A stretch of 64,000 nt of DNA from Zygnema cylindricum (taxonomy: Eukaryota; Streptophyta; Zygnematophyceae; Zygnematales; Zygnemataceae). Shown piece by piece: positions 44,801-55,658 of the stretch (positions are counted from its first letter, which is position 1; each line of letters begins with the position of its first letter). The DNA lies in assembly GCA_037447655.1 (NCBI GenBank), contig JBBHKE010001351.1:27501-91500 (forward strand), written 5' to 3'. The position numbers and the translations under genes were made by a program. The notes under the pieces were generated by a model, which made no database searches, had not been told where the DNA came from, and was given only the letters and a program-made list of their open reading frames with translations.

Positions 44801-45205
44801 TGTATTATATGTGGGTGATGGGGCTTGCTGTTGGAGTAGCAAACAGCAAAAATTATTGCTCTGTCCACCATGGAGGCTGAGTATATGGCCTCTTGCTTTC
44901 CTCTAAAAGAATTGATGTGGGTCAAGTCTTTGTTTGGTGAGCTTGGTCACCTTAAGAGTGGTGTGCAAATTTTTTTTTGTGATAATCAGGCAGCAATCGC
45001 TATTTTTGCCAATCCTAAACATCATTTTAAAGCTAAACACATGGACATTAGACTCAGCTTTGTTAGAGAGAAAGTTGAAAACAAAATAATCAGTTTAGAG
45101 TACCGACCAGATAGTGAGATGGCAGATATGATGACCAAACCTGTGCCTTCCCCTAAACTAATTTTCTGCAAGGAGAAGTGTGGTCTGAAATTAAAGATTA
45201 ACTAG
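41826..45205 (+). pseudogene. Copia element 1 Pol region, broken
   Basis: Protease motif DSGAS near 42010. The integrase zinc region (WHKRLGH then CSGCAQGK) and catalytic core (VHTDIWGP, RSDN, NPEQNGVAERLN) are followed by reverse transcriptase (KARLVAKGFTQ, MDIKTAFLHG, SLYGLKQAPR) and RNase H ending ADMMTKP. Breaks: a frame change near 42740 in an A-run, an in-frame TAG at 43046, frame changes near 43935, 44275 and 44870. The catalytic YVDD box reads YVND. It cannot be functional. Confidence 0.9.
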
Positions 45206-45218
45206 AAAATAACGGGAG

Positions 45219-46283
45219 TGTAGAAATCGATGGTTATTTTATTATTTTCTAGGTCTTAATTGGAATATAGAAAGAAGCCGAGGAAGTTTGCCTCAAACTT
45301 CTCTCTCAAACTCCCACACTTGTTGCAGTCACTGAGAAGTTGGAGAGGAAGCTAGCGCCATGGCTACCTAGGCTATCCAGAGGTTTACGGGAAATAGAAT
45401 AGTTAATTTACAGATAGGTAGGTATATTTACTAAAAGGTGTATGTCGGTAACAGGATTTGATCCTGGTACCTGCCGACCGTCAGAACGTCGGTAGCCGGT
45501 AGCCTTAGCCGTTAAGTCCAAAAGTTACGATACATAGTAATGGGTTTGATATTTATTTAAATGTTACCACGTAGGAAAATTCATTTAACGGCGGATGTTT
45601 ACGGTTATATAGATCCCGTAATGTAAACGTAAGGATTTCGGTATGGACAATAAACGAGTACCGCGCATTTTGTTTCTTTTTCGAAACAAATACCGCACAT
45701 GCATTTATGACGGCTACGATTGAAATTTGCATTCAATCTGACGGCCGAAAAGAAAGCCGAGATCGCGGAAGAGATTCTTGGCAGTTTGTGGTCATCGCCA
45801 CATCAGATGACACGTGGCACGATTACGTTGGATCGCGACATCTCCAGGAATTACGGGACCGAATCTCAATATAACATGTGTTGACATTTAGGCCATGTCG
45901 TTCAAATTGCGTACATAAAGTACATCGGCATCTGTACTTTTATGTACCGCAGTGTAATATAATTCGTGCCGTACACCAGTAGATAGAGTTTATGAGAGAG
46001 ATAGGACTTAGAAAAGTTGGTAGATAGGACCCTCTCTCCTAGAGAACTTCTGTACAAAAGGTCAACTTTGATCCTCTATAACTTACTCCTCACGAGATCA
46101 AATTCAGAGATTCTTTTTGCTATCGACTCAGGGGAGTCTTGCCTTCACAAGGGTGAAGGTGGACAGAGCTTTTATTTTCCAGGGTGGCGGTTATTCGTGC
46201 TGAAAGACAAAGGGGTCAGGGTTATCCTAGAGGCTTCGTGTGAGTTGCTTACTCTGAGGTTATATAGAGGTCTCAGAGTTGCA
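45219..46283 (+). repeat. 3' LTR of copia element 1
   Basis: 1065 bp from TGTAGAAATCGATGG to CTCAGAGTTGCA. The antisense tRNA-like segment lies at about 45452-45525. Confidence 0.88.
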
Positions 46284-47436
46284 ATTCTCTAACCGTCAAA
46301 CTACACTTCAACCTTTGCCTATCCGAGGTCTCTTCTACACGTGGTCGTATGATTTGGCGGGTCCTTCTCCCGTCTCGCGAACGGGCAAGCAATATATCAT
46401 GACCATGATCGAGAATTTCACCAAATGGGTGGAAGTTGTGGCCCTCCCGCAAAAAACTGCCAAACTCACCACCGCCGCTTTCAAGGAGCCTGTGCTCCTC
46501 CGATATAAAGCTCTGGCAGAAGTCCTTATAGACCAAGGGACCGAGTTTCGTGGCGAATTTCAGGAGATGTTGGACGAGGCGTTGATCGATCACCGACAAA
46601 CAAGTCGAGATCATCCCAAAGCAGACGGTTTGGCCGAGAGGGCGGTGCAAACATTTAAGCGGGCTTTGCGTAAATATTGCTTGGAGAAACATATCACTGT
46701 GTGAGATGAATCATTAGGTTATATTGTCATGGGTTATCACATGTCCTTACAGGCGGGCTTAGCAAATTTTAGTCCCTATTATGTGTTATTTGGTCAACAG
46801 CCACTGCTAGGTAGAAATATACACAAAGGCGCTAGTTTTCCTTTGCCGCTTATGTCTGATTCTTTTTTTTTGGAAGAACTAACCAACCAGGCTTTGCTTT
46901 TTGCTAGGGAAATTCCAATGGCCTTTGAAAACTTGCAGATTGCTCAACATCGCGACTCCTTACGGTTTGCAACAACTCCCAGTGGAAGTTACCGGCCACA
47001 ACAAAAACCCTATCGGGTGGGGGACTATGTATATTTGCGTCGGCAAACATTTGACACACTCGACACGGATGTCTCTGCTCACATATTGAGGATCACAAAA
47101 ATCGACTCCAATGGATTATTAAGCCTAAAAAGGGCCGACACGCGAACTTTGAGAGAATATTCGAAAAATTGTGCCCCTTGCTACCTACCTAATCTTTCCC
47201 ACAGCATGGATCCGAGGCATATGCCGATCACTGAGACCACCGAGTGTTAGGTTTGTCAGCGGTCTGACAGAGAAACGATGATGCTTCTCTGCGACTATTG
47301 CAATCTAGGATTTCATATGGAGTGTTTGGTTCCACCTTTGCACGTTATTCCGGCAGGATAGTGGTTTTGCCACTGATGTCGCGACCTACCGGCTCTCCTT
47401 ACCAGCTCCCCTGCAGGCTAAGGAGATTAGGGGGGG
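46284..47436 (+). pseudogene. Ty3/gypsy integrase fragment with C-terminal PHD-finger-like motif
   Basis: One reading frame from 46284 to about 47400 encodes the gypsy integrase core (LPIRGLFYTWSYDLAGPSPV, IDQGTEFRGEF, ADGLAERAVQTFKRALR), a post-core region (FSPYYVLFGQQP, PYRVGDYVYLRR) and a C-terminal Cys-rich module at 47245-47379. Stops at 46702 (TGA), 47248 (TAG), 47362 (TAG) and 47374 (TGA) inactivate it. The protease/RT part upstream is missing, cut by copia element 1. It ends at a G-run (47429-47437) that looks like a polypurine tract. Confidence 0.8.
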
Positions 47437-47649
47437 GGAATTCCATCCTTTTTCATCTTTATCGAATAGACTTGTCGTTGTACTTTTATTTGTTTGCTTG
47501 TTTACTTGGGCTGATCCATTGATATTTATGTTGGTATATATTCTTTGTCCTATAGTTTTATCATACATATGTGAGGTCCATACATTTTGGCGTTCACTGT
47601 CAACGCTAACAATGTATGATGCATGTCATTTAACGATTATATGCCCAAA
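47437..47649 (+). repeat. Left part of presumed gypsy LTR, interrupted by copia element 2
   Basis: Starts right after the G-run (AATTCCATC). The same sequence recurs at 55845-56062 (ACTTGTCGTTGTACTTT, TTGGGCTGATCCATTGATAT, CATATGTGAGGTCCATACAT). It is cut at 47649 by the 5' LTR of copia element 2 and resumes at 54064 (CATGCACGA). Confidence 0.65.
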
Positions 47650-48680
47650 TGTAGAAATTAAAGGTTATTTTAGTATTTTCTAGGTTTTGTATAATGCAGA
47701 ATGACGCAGAGGAAGTTAGCCTCTTACTCCTCTCCCAGCTCCCACACTTGTCGCGGTCACTGAAAGTTAGAGGGGGAGATAGAGCCATGGCCGCCTATGC
47801 TATCCAGACGGGGACAGACATTAGATTGGTAGATTTACCAAAATTGTTATTAACTGATCCGGGAATTGAACCTGGTACATGCCGTCCGTCAGAGCTGTCT
47901 GTAGCCGATAGCCTTAGCCAATTAGACCAGGATCAAGGTTATACGATATAGGGTTTGATAATTACATAAATATGTACACGTATGCTATTTCATTTAACGT
48001 GATATTTGGACAAAGAAACAGTTTGTAATGTACGGCGTATAGAATATCCGAAACGGATACTGCGCAATTTTTTTCGAAGGCGAAACAAATATCGCGCATG
48101 TATTTATGGCCGTTATGATTGAAATCCGGTTTAATCAGACGACCGCGAAGCATGCCGAGATCGTGGAATAGTTTTTTGTCAGTTTGCGGTCAACGTCACA
48201 TCGAATGACACGTGGCACAACCATATTGGAATACGGCATCTCCGGGGATTACAGGAACGAATCCAAAAATGACATGTGTCGACTTGTTGGCCATGTCGTA
48301 CAATCGGCGTACAAAAAGTACACCGTCACCTGTACCTTTCTGTACGATAAAATATTATGATTGGTGCCGTACTTTAGTGGATAAAGTTTTAGAGATAGAT
48401 AAGTCTTAGAAAATTTGATAGATTGGACCCTCTCTCCCAGAGAGCTTTTGTACAAAAGGTCAACTTTGACCCTCCATAACTTACTGCTCTGTGGATCAAA
48501 TTAGAGATTCGTTTTGCTATCGACATAGGGGAGTCTTACCTTCATAGGGGTGAAGGTGGTCAGAGTTTTTGTCTGCCAGGGTGGCAGTTATTCTTGCTGA
48601 AACACAAAGGGGTCAGGGTTATCTTAGAGGCTTCGTGTGAGCTGCTTACTGTGAGGACGTATAGATGTCTCAAAGTTGCA
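47650..48680 (+). repeat. 5' LTR of copia element 2
   Basis: Begins TGTAGAAATTAAAGG, ends CTCAAAGTTGCA. The antisense tRNA-like segment lies at about 47850-47937. Confidence 0.88.
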
Positions 48681-48695
48681 AGTTATGGGCCCACC
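48681..48695 (+). promoter_or_regulatory. Primer-binding site for half tRNA-iMet (copia 2)
   Basis: AGTTATGGGCCCACC, 14 of 15 bases complementary to the initiator tRNA-Met anticodon arm, directly after the LTR. Confidence 0.8.
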
Positions 48696-48744
48696 ATCTT
48701 AGGTGCCCCTATTCAATGGAGTTGGTTTCATATAATGGGAAAGT

Positions 48745-49610
48745 ATGATGACAAGAGCTCTATGTGAGAAACGGTTTTGGGAAATAGTGAGTGTACAGGT
48801 GAGGCGTTCATCAAGTCTTGGGATACCTCCACGGTTTACAGTAGGCACATTCACTAGAGATGCATATTCATCTTCAACAGATGAGACAAAGGAAAGGGAG
48901 GTGGTGGACAAAGGAAAGGAAAAGGAGACGGTCACACCAATAGCAACCGGTTCGGCATTCATGTCACCTATTCCGAGGAACAAAGAGAATGATATTGATA
49001 CCTGGGACTACAACAATATGGCAGCTAAGCACTTCATCCTCCGCCATCTTACTCAAGGGCTTGCATATCCCCATTTGCAGGTAGAGAGGATATCCGATCT
49101 TTGGGTGGCTCTTATAGAGATGTACGGAAGTGGTACGATTCAGCAACAACAATTGGCTGATCAGAAAATTAAGAAGTATGTATACAATTGGGGGAAGATG
49201 TTAGATTTTTGCAATGAGCTTGCTACACTTTTCATGGAAATAGAGAGTGCTGAAAAAGTATTTAGTGAAAAGGAAAAGGTTAACTGTTTACTGATGAAGT
49301 TACCCGATGAGTTCGAGAATATAGTCAACCGTGTGCAAGACTTGGCGGACTCAAGGTGGATTTGGAATTTAGTGGTAGGGATGATTCTCGTTTGGGAGAA
49401 TACGATTGAGATCTGAAGGGGAGGAAAGAGTGGGCAAGCTTTGGCAGTTAGGACTGATTGGAGGAATAATGATTCCAGGAAACAGGTTGGAAATTATCGA
49501 GGGGAGGGGCAGAAAAATCAGACCGAGGAGTTTGGACCACAGACTCCCAAGGGTTTGTGCCATTTTTGTAAGAAACTTGGGCACTATATGGCTGAATAAA
49601 CTTAGTTAAC
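48745..49610 (+). pseudogene. Copia element 2 Gag region, broken
   Basis: Open from 48745 to 49416, where TGA replaces the CGA seen in element 1. The remaining part is readable in frame to the zinc knuckle (CHFCKKLGHYMAE), whose last Cys is lost next to a TAA stop near 49596. Confidence 0.85.
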
Positions 49611-52600
49611 CGAGCTACGGTTAAAAGAGGGGCAGACCGGTGGACCCGCGAGAGGAAAGAAGAAGGCCCTTGTGACACAGGTACATGAGGTGGAATCCGA
49701 GGACGAGGACGATGAACTCTTATTGGATGAGGGGTTGGAAGCTAAAAAACAAGGTCGAAATTCCACGAAAGCAGAAATGTGTTTTTGGTGGATTGAAAGG
49801 TAAAGCGAGCTGGATTGTAGACTAAGGTGCATCCAGGCACATGTGTAAATATATACACCTGTTCACTAAGATAAGAAAGATTTCCACCGTAGAGATAGAG
49901 TACGGGGATAGGAGGATAGTCACTACTACTCTTGTAGGATCGGTAGATCTAAAAGTGTTAGTAGAAGGAAAGACATTCATAGTTACATTCTCCGATGTAT
50001 TGTTTATTCTGGAGCTGAACAAAAACCTCATCTCTATGTATGTATTAGATAATAAGGGTTTTGATACTAGCACTAGGAAAGGAGTCTTTACTGCTAGTTT
50101 TAAGGAGGAAGTTTATTTTACTGCTGAAAAAGGTAGCCAAGGGATGTTTAGGCTGATTTTAAGCAATGAAAAGAAGAAACTTTATTATGCTGGTGTTCAT
50201 GATATAATGTTGTGGCATAAGAGCCTTGGGCATGTTAATCTAGATAAGTTAAGAGAGATGAAAAAGATGGGAGTAGTGGAAAGAATTCAGTTCGGTGAGA
50301 GTGAGAATCTAAGTGATTGTGGTGGATGTGCTCAAAGTAAAGCACAAAGGTTACCTTTCCCAAAATCTGCCACCTATAAGGGAGAAAAAATTCTAGATTT
50401 AGTACACACAAATATTTGGGGGCCAACCACACTGCCATCACCCAAGGGGAAGAGATTTATAATGACTATCACCGATGATTGGTCTCGGTATTCCAGGATG
50501 TATTTTTTGAAAAATAAGTAAGAGGCTCAGGAATGTTTTAAACAATATAAAGCATGGAGTGAAAAACTCCATGATACCTCAATGAAGAGAGTAAAGAGTG
50601 ACAATGGTGGAAAGTATACCTCTAACCAGTTTGAGGATTTTTTGAGAGAACATGGAGTGCAACACCAAAAAAGAGTTCCTGAAAATCCTGAGCAGAATGG
50701 TGTAGCTGAAAGATTAAATAGAAAAATGAGTGATAGTGCCAGAGAATGTTGTCAGATAACAAGACATGAAAGAAGTTTTGGGCCGAAGCAATGAACTGTG
50801 CAAATTATCTCAAGAATAGAGTTCTTACTTCAGTAGTAAAAGGCCAAACAACATATGAGAGATGGACAGGCCAAAAACCAGATATTTCACACTTAAAGGT
50901 TTTCAGTAGTCAAGTGTTCAGTTTAGACCAGATCGGTCAAACTGGAAGTTAGACCCAAAAGGAAAACCAGGATATCTACTAGGATATGATGAAGATGTTA
51001 AAGGATATAGAGTCTATGATCTCAAAAGAGAGGATATTATCATAGTGAAGCATCTAGTGGTTATGGATGAAAGAAAATCTATAGATCCCTTTAAGCATAC
51101 AAAGACAGTCAAAATCAGATTTGAATCAAAAAATTCTGATGACTTTGAGCTTCCTAACTATCCAAGATTTCAAGAAGATGATGATCTTGTAGGCACAGAT
51201 CTGATCAAGAAGGACCCGAATGTGAAACCCCTAGTATTAACTTCAATAGAAGCAGAAGACATGGTGGAAATCGACCTCGAATCAAGGGATAGGGGAGAGT
51301 AGAAACAATTCGAAAGAATTCAAGAGAGCCATATATTCCGGCAACCGAGTTTGAGGGAGGAAGAAGAAGCAACAAAATACTGCAAGAGACGCAAGTTAAC
51401 AATAAGATAACCAAACTATTCCACCCTGATACCCCTCAAACTTATAATGAGGCAATGAGTTGTCCTGAGAAAAACTAGTGGAAGACTGCCATTAATGAAG
51501 AGATGGCCTCAATTATGGCGGCCGATACATGGGAATTGATGGATTGTCCTCCTGACAGTAAGCTAATTGGGTGTAAGTGGGTATTTAAGTTGAAACTCAA
51601 CCCGGATAACACCATTGAGCGCTACAAGGCTTGGCTAGTGGCGAAAGGATTTACCCAGAAAGAGGGAATTGACTACGAGGAGACTTTTGCTCCGGTCGTT
51701 AGGTTTCGTTCTGTTTGGATACTTCTCAATAGGGCGGCAACAGAAGACATAGAAGTGCATCAGATGGACATCAAGACGGCCTTCTACTTAGAGGGTTGGA
51801 AGAGGAAATTTTTATGCGACAGCCCGAAGGATTTGTGGAGCAAGGGGAGGAAAGCAAGGTATGCCGATTGATCAAATCTTTGTATGGGCTGAAACAGGCG
51901 CCCCAGCAATGGGACAAGAAGCTCGATGAGTTTCTTAAAGGTTTGGAATATATTCGGATCAGCTCAGATCACTCAATTTATTTGTTTGAGGATGAGGAAG
52001 AATTATTTTTATTGCAATTTATGTTGATGATTTGCTTGTTTTAAGTAAATCTATGGATAAAATAAATAAGTTGAAAAATGATCTAAAACGAAGATTTGAA
52101 ATGAAGGATATGGGAGAAGCAAGGTATATTTTGGGTATTCACGAAGAGAGAGACAGAGATAAAAAAATAATAAGATTAACTCAAAAGGAGGCCATTGGAA
52201 ATATGTTAGAAAAATTCGAAATGGACAATGCTAATAGTTGTACCACTCCTATGGAATTAACGAAGGGAAGTGAAGGGAGTGTGGAAGATGAAGTTTTAAT
52301 CTTAGATGATAAGGTAGGCCCGGAAGAGAAAATATTTATGCAGACCATCCCTTATAGGCAAGTACTGGGCAGCCTACTATATTTCATAAATTGTACCCGT
52401 TGCGGACATAGCCGCAGATGTAGGAGTACTAAGTAGGAGTGTGAATGCTCCCACTAAGAAAGATTGGGAGGCAGCTAAGAGAGTCTTTAGATATCTCATA
52501 CGGACTAGGGATCTATGGTTGCATTTGGGTGGGGACAATACTGACATCACAACTTGGAGTGATGCCAGCTATGGGGATGCTCCTATGAGGAGATGCATAT

Positions 52601-52940
52601 CTGGATATATATTGTATGTGGGTGATGGGCTTGTTGCAAGAGCAGTAAGCAGCAAAAGGTCATTGCTCGGTCCACCATGGAGGCTGAGTTCATGGCTTCT
52701 TGCTCTGCTGTAAAAGAACTAATGTGGGTCAAGTCTTTCCTTGGTGAGCTAGGTCATCTTAAGAGTGGTGTCCAAAAAGTGTTTTGTGATAATCATGCTG
52801 CCATTGCCATTTTTTTCAATCCTAAGCATCACTTTAAAGCCAAACACATTGACATTAGACTTAGCTTTGTTAGAGAGAAAGTAGAAAACAAGATATTCAA
52901 TTTGGAGTACAAACCAGATAGTAAACGGTACCAGATATGA
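49611..52940 (+). pseudogene. Copia element 2 Pol region, broken
   Basis: Collinear with element 1: protease (the DSGAS position is damaged at about 49820), integrase (WHKSLGH, CGGCAQSK, NPEQNGVAERLN), reverse transcriptase (WLVAKGFTQKEG, SLYGLKQAPQ) and RNase H. There are several stops and frame changes, for example near 49750, 50520, 50750, 51300, 51790, 52010 and 52400. The YVDD box is split by a frame change. Confidence 0.9.
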
Positions 52941-53027
52941 TGACCAAACTTGTGCCTTCTCCTAAATTAATTTTCTGCCATGAGAAGTGTGCTATTAAAA
53001 TAAAAGGTGACTACAAAATAAGGGGAG

Positions 53028-54063
53028 TGTAGAAATTAAAGGCTATTTTAGTATTTTCTAGGTTTTGTAAAATGCAAACATGAAGCAAAGGCAGTCTGCC
53101 TCTTACTCCTCTCCCAGCTCCCACACTTGTTGTAGTCACTAAAAGTTGGAGAGGGAGAAAGCCACCCATGGCCGCCTATGCTATCCAGACGGGGACAGAC
53201 ATTAGATTGGTAGACTTACCAAAATTGTTATTGACCGATCCGGGAATTGAACCTGGTACATGCCGTCTGCCAGAGCTGCCTGTAGCCGATAGCCTTAGCC
53301 AATTAGACTAGGATCAAGGTTATACGATATAGGGTTTGATAATTACATAAATATGTACACGTAGGCTATTTCATTTAACTTGTTCTTTGGACAAAGAAAC
53401 AGTTTGTAATGTACGGCGTATGGAATATCCGAAAGGGATACCGCGCAATTTCTTTCGAAGACAAACAAATATCGCGCATGTATTTATCAATGTTATGATT
53501 GAAATCCGGTTTAATCGGACGGCCGCGAAGCATGCCGAGATCGTGGAATAGTTTTTCAGCGGTTTGCGGTCAACATCACATCGAATGACAAGTGGCACAA
53601 CCATATTGGAATACGGCATCTCCGGGGATTACACGAACGAATCCAAAAATGACATGTGTCGACTTGTTGGCCATGTCGTACAATGGTCATACAAAAAGTA
53701 CACAGGCACCTGTACCTTTTTGTACGATACAGTATTATGATTAGTGCCGTACTTTAGTAGATAGAGTTTTAGAGAGAGATAGGACTTAGAAAAATTTCAT
53801 AGATTGAACCCTCTCTCCCAGAGAGCTTCTATACAAAAGGTCAACTTTGACCCTTTCATAACTTACTGCTCAGGGGAGCTAATTCAGAGATTCTTTTTGC
53901 TATCGACTCAGGGGAGTCATGCCTTCACATGGGTGGATGTGGTTAGAGTTTTTGTCTGCCAGGGTGGCATTTATTTTTGCTGAAACACAAAGGGGTCAGG
54001 GTTATCTTAGAGGCTTCGTGTGAGCTGCCTACTCTGAGCACCTATGGAGGTCTCAGAGTTGCA
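53028..54063 (+). repeat. 3' LTR of copia element 2
   Basis: Begins TGTAGAAATTAAAGGC after a GGGGAG tract, ends CTCAGAGTTGCA. The antisense tRNA-like segment lies at about 53228-53320. Confidence 0.88.
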
Positions 54064-54903
54064 CCATGCACGAGAGTTGTCATGCCGCAAGATGTCGGCG
54101 GGTATTATTGTTGATTCGTATACTAACTAGGGTATAAGGGAATATTACAGGTCGATAACAAAGTGTGCAGTTGAAGGCACAGACGGAACGGAGGCCGTAC
54201 CATGTTACCGGCATGGAACTTGATTGCGGTACGGCATCGGATGTCGAGAATTTGAACGGCTCCAAACTTGACATATTGTGAACTCAAACTGCTACAAACT
54301 TGACACATTTCCAAATCGTGAACCCTCGGAGGTTCATACATTATTTTTGTAGCGTAGGGAGGGTTTTCATCCTCGAGGTGTAGATGTAAGGCATCCCGAG
54401 GCAGCCACGCAGCAGCCACCTCCAAAAATTGGCAGCGTTTGTACATAAAAACTTGCTTGGTGAAAGATATATAGAAATTAGTGTAGTTGTACGATAGGCA
54501 ACAGCATAGGATAAAGGCCATGTGGCCGCGTACGTTAGTTGCAAATTACAGCACGGGAATCCATATTGGAGAGTTGTCGTTTTCTAGCAAATCTGCATTC
54601 TCGAGATTTGTCGAACCTTTTTGTTTTAGTTGGCATTTTTCGGCAACATATTTAGTATCACTTAGTTGTTGAGTTAGAGTTTTTCGCTTTGGATCTTTAG
54701 TCTCAGGCAAGCTGTTGTCTCTGAGCTTTCTTATCTCTCTTTCCTGTACTAAAGCCCTTACCTAATCTACCGGCGCAAGCCAGCCTGCAAGGTTTCCCTC
54801 CAGACTTTGTCTCACTTACCGTCGTCTATGAAATCTGGCGTTTGAATCTTCTGTTTTATTGTTGTTGGTGCGCGGTTTTCGTTGCTTGTCTACCTTTTCT
54901 TCT
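54064..54903. other. Continuation of gypsy LTR-like DNA up to the TRIM
   Basis: Follows copia element 2 with CATGCACGAGAG, matching the sequence at 56051. No ORF recognised. It ends in CTTCT, the TRIM target site. Confidence 0.45.
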
Positions 54904-55008
54904 TGTTGGATTGGCACGTGAATGCCGGTTCAATACGGGGTCGAATGTGATACGTCACACTTGAACCCGCCTAAATGAAATAGGTACGGACCCGCCAGGC
55001 TCTACATC

Positions 55009-55080
55009 GAGCTGGTGGCACAGTGGTTAGTGCGCTGACAGCTCAAGTCAGAGGTCCCAGGTTCGAGCCCTGGCCGGCTC
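55009..55080 (+). ncRNA. tRNA-like cloverleaf in TRIM LTR 1 (72 nt)
   Basis: All stems close: acceptor GAGCTGG/CCGGCTC (one G-U), D stem GCAC/GTGC, anticodon stem CTGAC/GTCAG, T stem CCAGG/CCTGG with loop TTCGAGC. A box TGGCACAGTGG, B box GGTTCGAGCCC, and TTTT begins three bases after the end as a Pol III terminator. The anticodon loop is AGCTCAA: position 33 is G instead of the near-universal U, so it is unlikely to serve as a translational tRNA. The formal anticodon would be CTC. Confidence 0.8.
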
Positions 55081-55134
55081 ACTTTTCCCTAGTATGGGAC
55101 ATACCGAATCCCGGGTTTTCTAGGAAATCTAACA

Positions 55135-55192
55135 TGGTATCGGAGCCACCGGGATTGCGGATGGTTTGACCGGCTTTCCCGTGAGGGGGGGG
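55135..55192 (+). promoter_or_regulatory. TRIM internal region 1: primer-binding site and polypurine tract
   Basis: Starts TGGTATCGGAGCC right after the LTR (one mismatch to the classical TGGTATCAGAGC site) and ends GTGAGGGGGGGG before LTR 2. Confidence 0.8.
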
Positions 55193-55297
55193 GTTTGGAT
55201 TAGCACGTGAAGCCGGTCCAATACGGGGTAGAATATGGAAATATCCATACTCGAGCAGCCCTTAATAAATGGGTACGGACCCGCCAGTCTCAACATC

Positions 55298-55368
55298 GAG
55301 CTGGTGGCACAGTGGTAGTGCGTTCGCAGCTGAAGTGAAAGGTCCCAGGTTCGAACCCTGGCCGGCTC
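55298..55368 (+). ncRNA. tRNA-like cloverleaf in TRIM LTR 2 (71 nt)
   Basis: Same fold with a different anticodon stem, TTCGC/GTGAA, that still pairs. Loop AGCTGAA (formal anticodon CTG), position 33 again G. One base shorter in the D loop. TTTT follows. Confidence 0.78.
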
Positions 55369-55421
55369 AATTTTGCCAAGTGTGGGACATGCCGAATCCC
55401 GGATTTCTAGGAAATCTAACA

Positions 55422-55479
55422 TGGTATCGGAAGCCAGCGGGATTGCGGATGGTGTGACCGGCCTTCCCGTGAGGGGGGG
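55422..55479 (+). promoter_or_regulatory. TRIM internal region 2: primer-binding site and polypurine tract
   Basis: TGGTATCGGAAGCC directly after LTR 2, and GTGAGGGGGGG directly before LTR 3. Confidence 0.78.
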
Positions 55480-55586
55480 TGTTGGATTGGCACGTGAATG
55501 CCGGTTCTATACGGGGTAGAATGTGATACGTCACACTTGAACCCGCCTAAATGAAATAGGGTACCGACCCGCCAGGCTCCTACATC

Positions 55587-55658
55587 GAGCTGGTGGCACA
55601 GTGGTTAGTGCGCTGACAGCTCAAGTCAGAGGTCCCAGGTTCGAGCCCTGGCCGGCTC
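55587..55658 (+). ncRNA. tRNA-like cloverleaf in TRIM LTR 3 (72 nt)
   Basis: Identical to the LTR 1 copy across the 72 nt as read, including the G at position 33 and the TTTT that follows. Confidence 0.8.

Larger units (their letters stand above)
39816..46283 (+). mobile_element. Ty1/copia LTR retrotransposon, element 1 (full length, inactive)
   Basis: 5' LTR 39816-40870 and 3' LTR 45219-46283 (both start TGTAGAAAT, ends TTCA and TGCA). The primer-binding site is at 40871-40885 and a purine tract (AACGGGAG) lies before the 3' LTR. The order gag, protease, integrase, reverse transcriptase, RNase H is that of copia. There is no matching target duplication: ACTAG on the left, ATTCT on the right. 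The left flank is the 39.7-kb repeat and the right flank is gypsy sequence, which suggests recombination or deletion after insertion. Confidence 0.93.
47650..54063 (+). mobile_element. Ty1/copia LTR retrotransposon, element 2 (full length, inactive)
   Basis: 5' LTR 47650-48680 and 3' LTR 53028-54063. Same family and gene order as element 1. Flanks are CCAAA and CCATG, an imperfect target duplication. The host sequence on both sides matches the unoccupied site near 56050 (GCCTATGCACGA), so it inserted into gypsy LTR-like DNA. Confidence 0.93.

Noticed and set aside
55009-55080. A normal tRNA-Glu(CTC) or tRNA-Leu(CAA) gene
   Set aside because: The cloverleaf is perfect but position 33 is G, the body differs from plant tRNA-Glu and tRNA-Leu, and it is part of an LTR in three copies.
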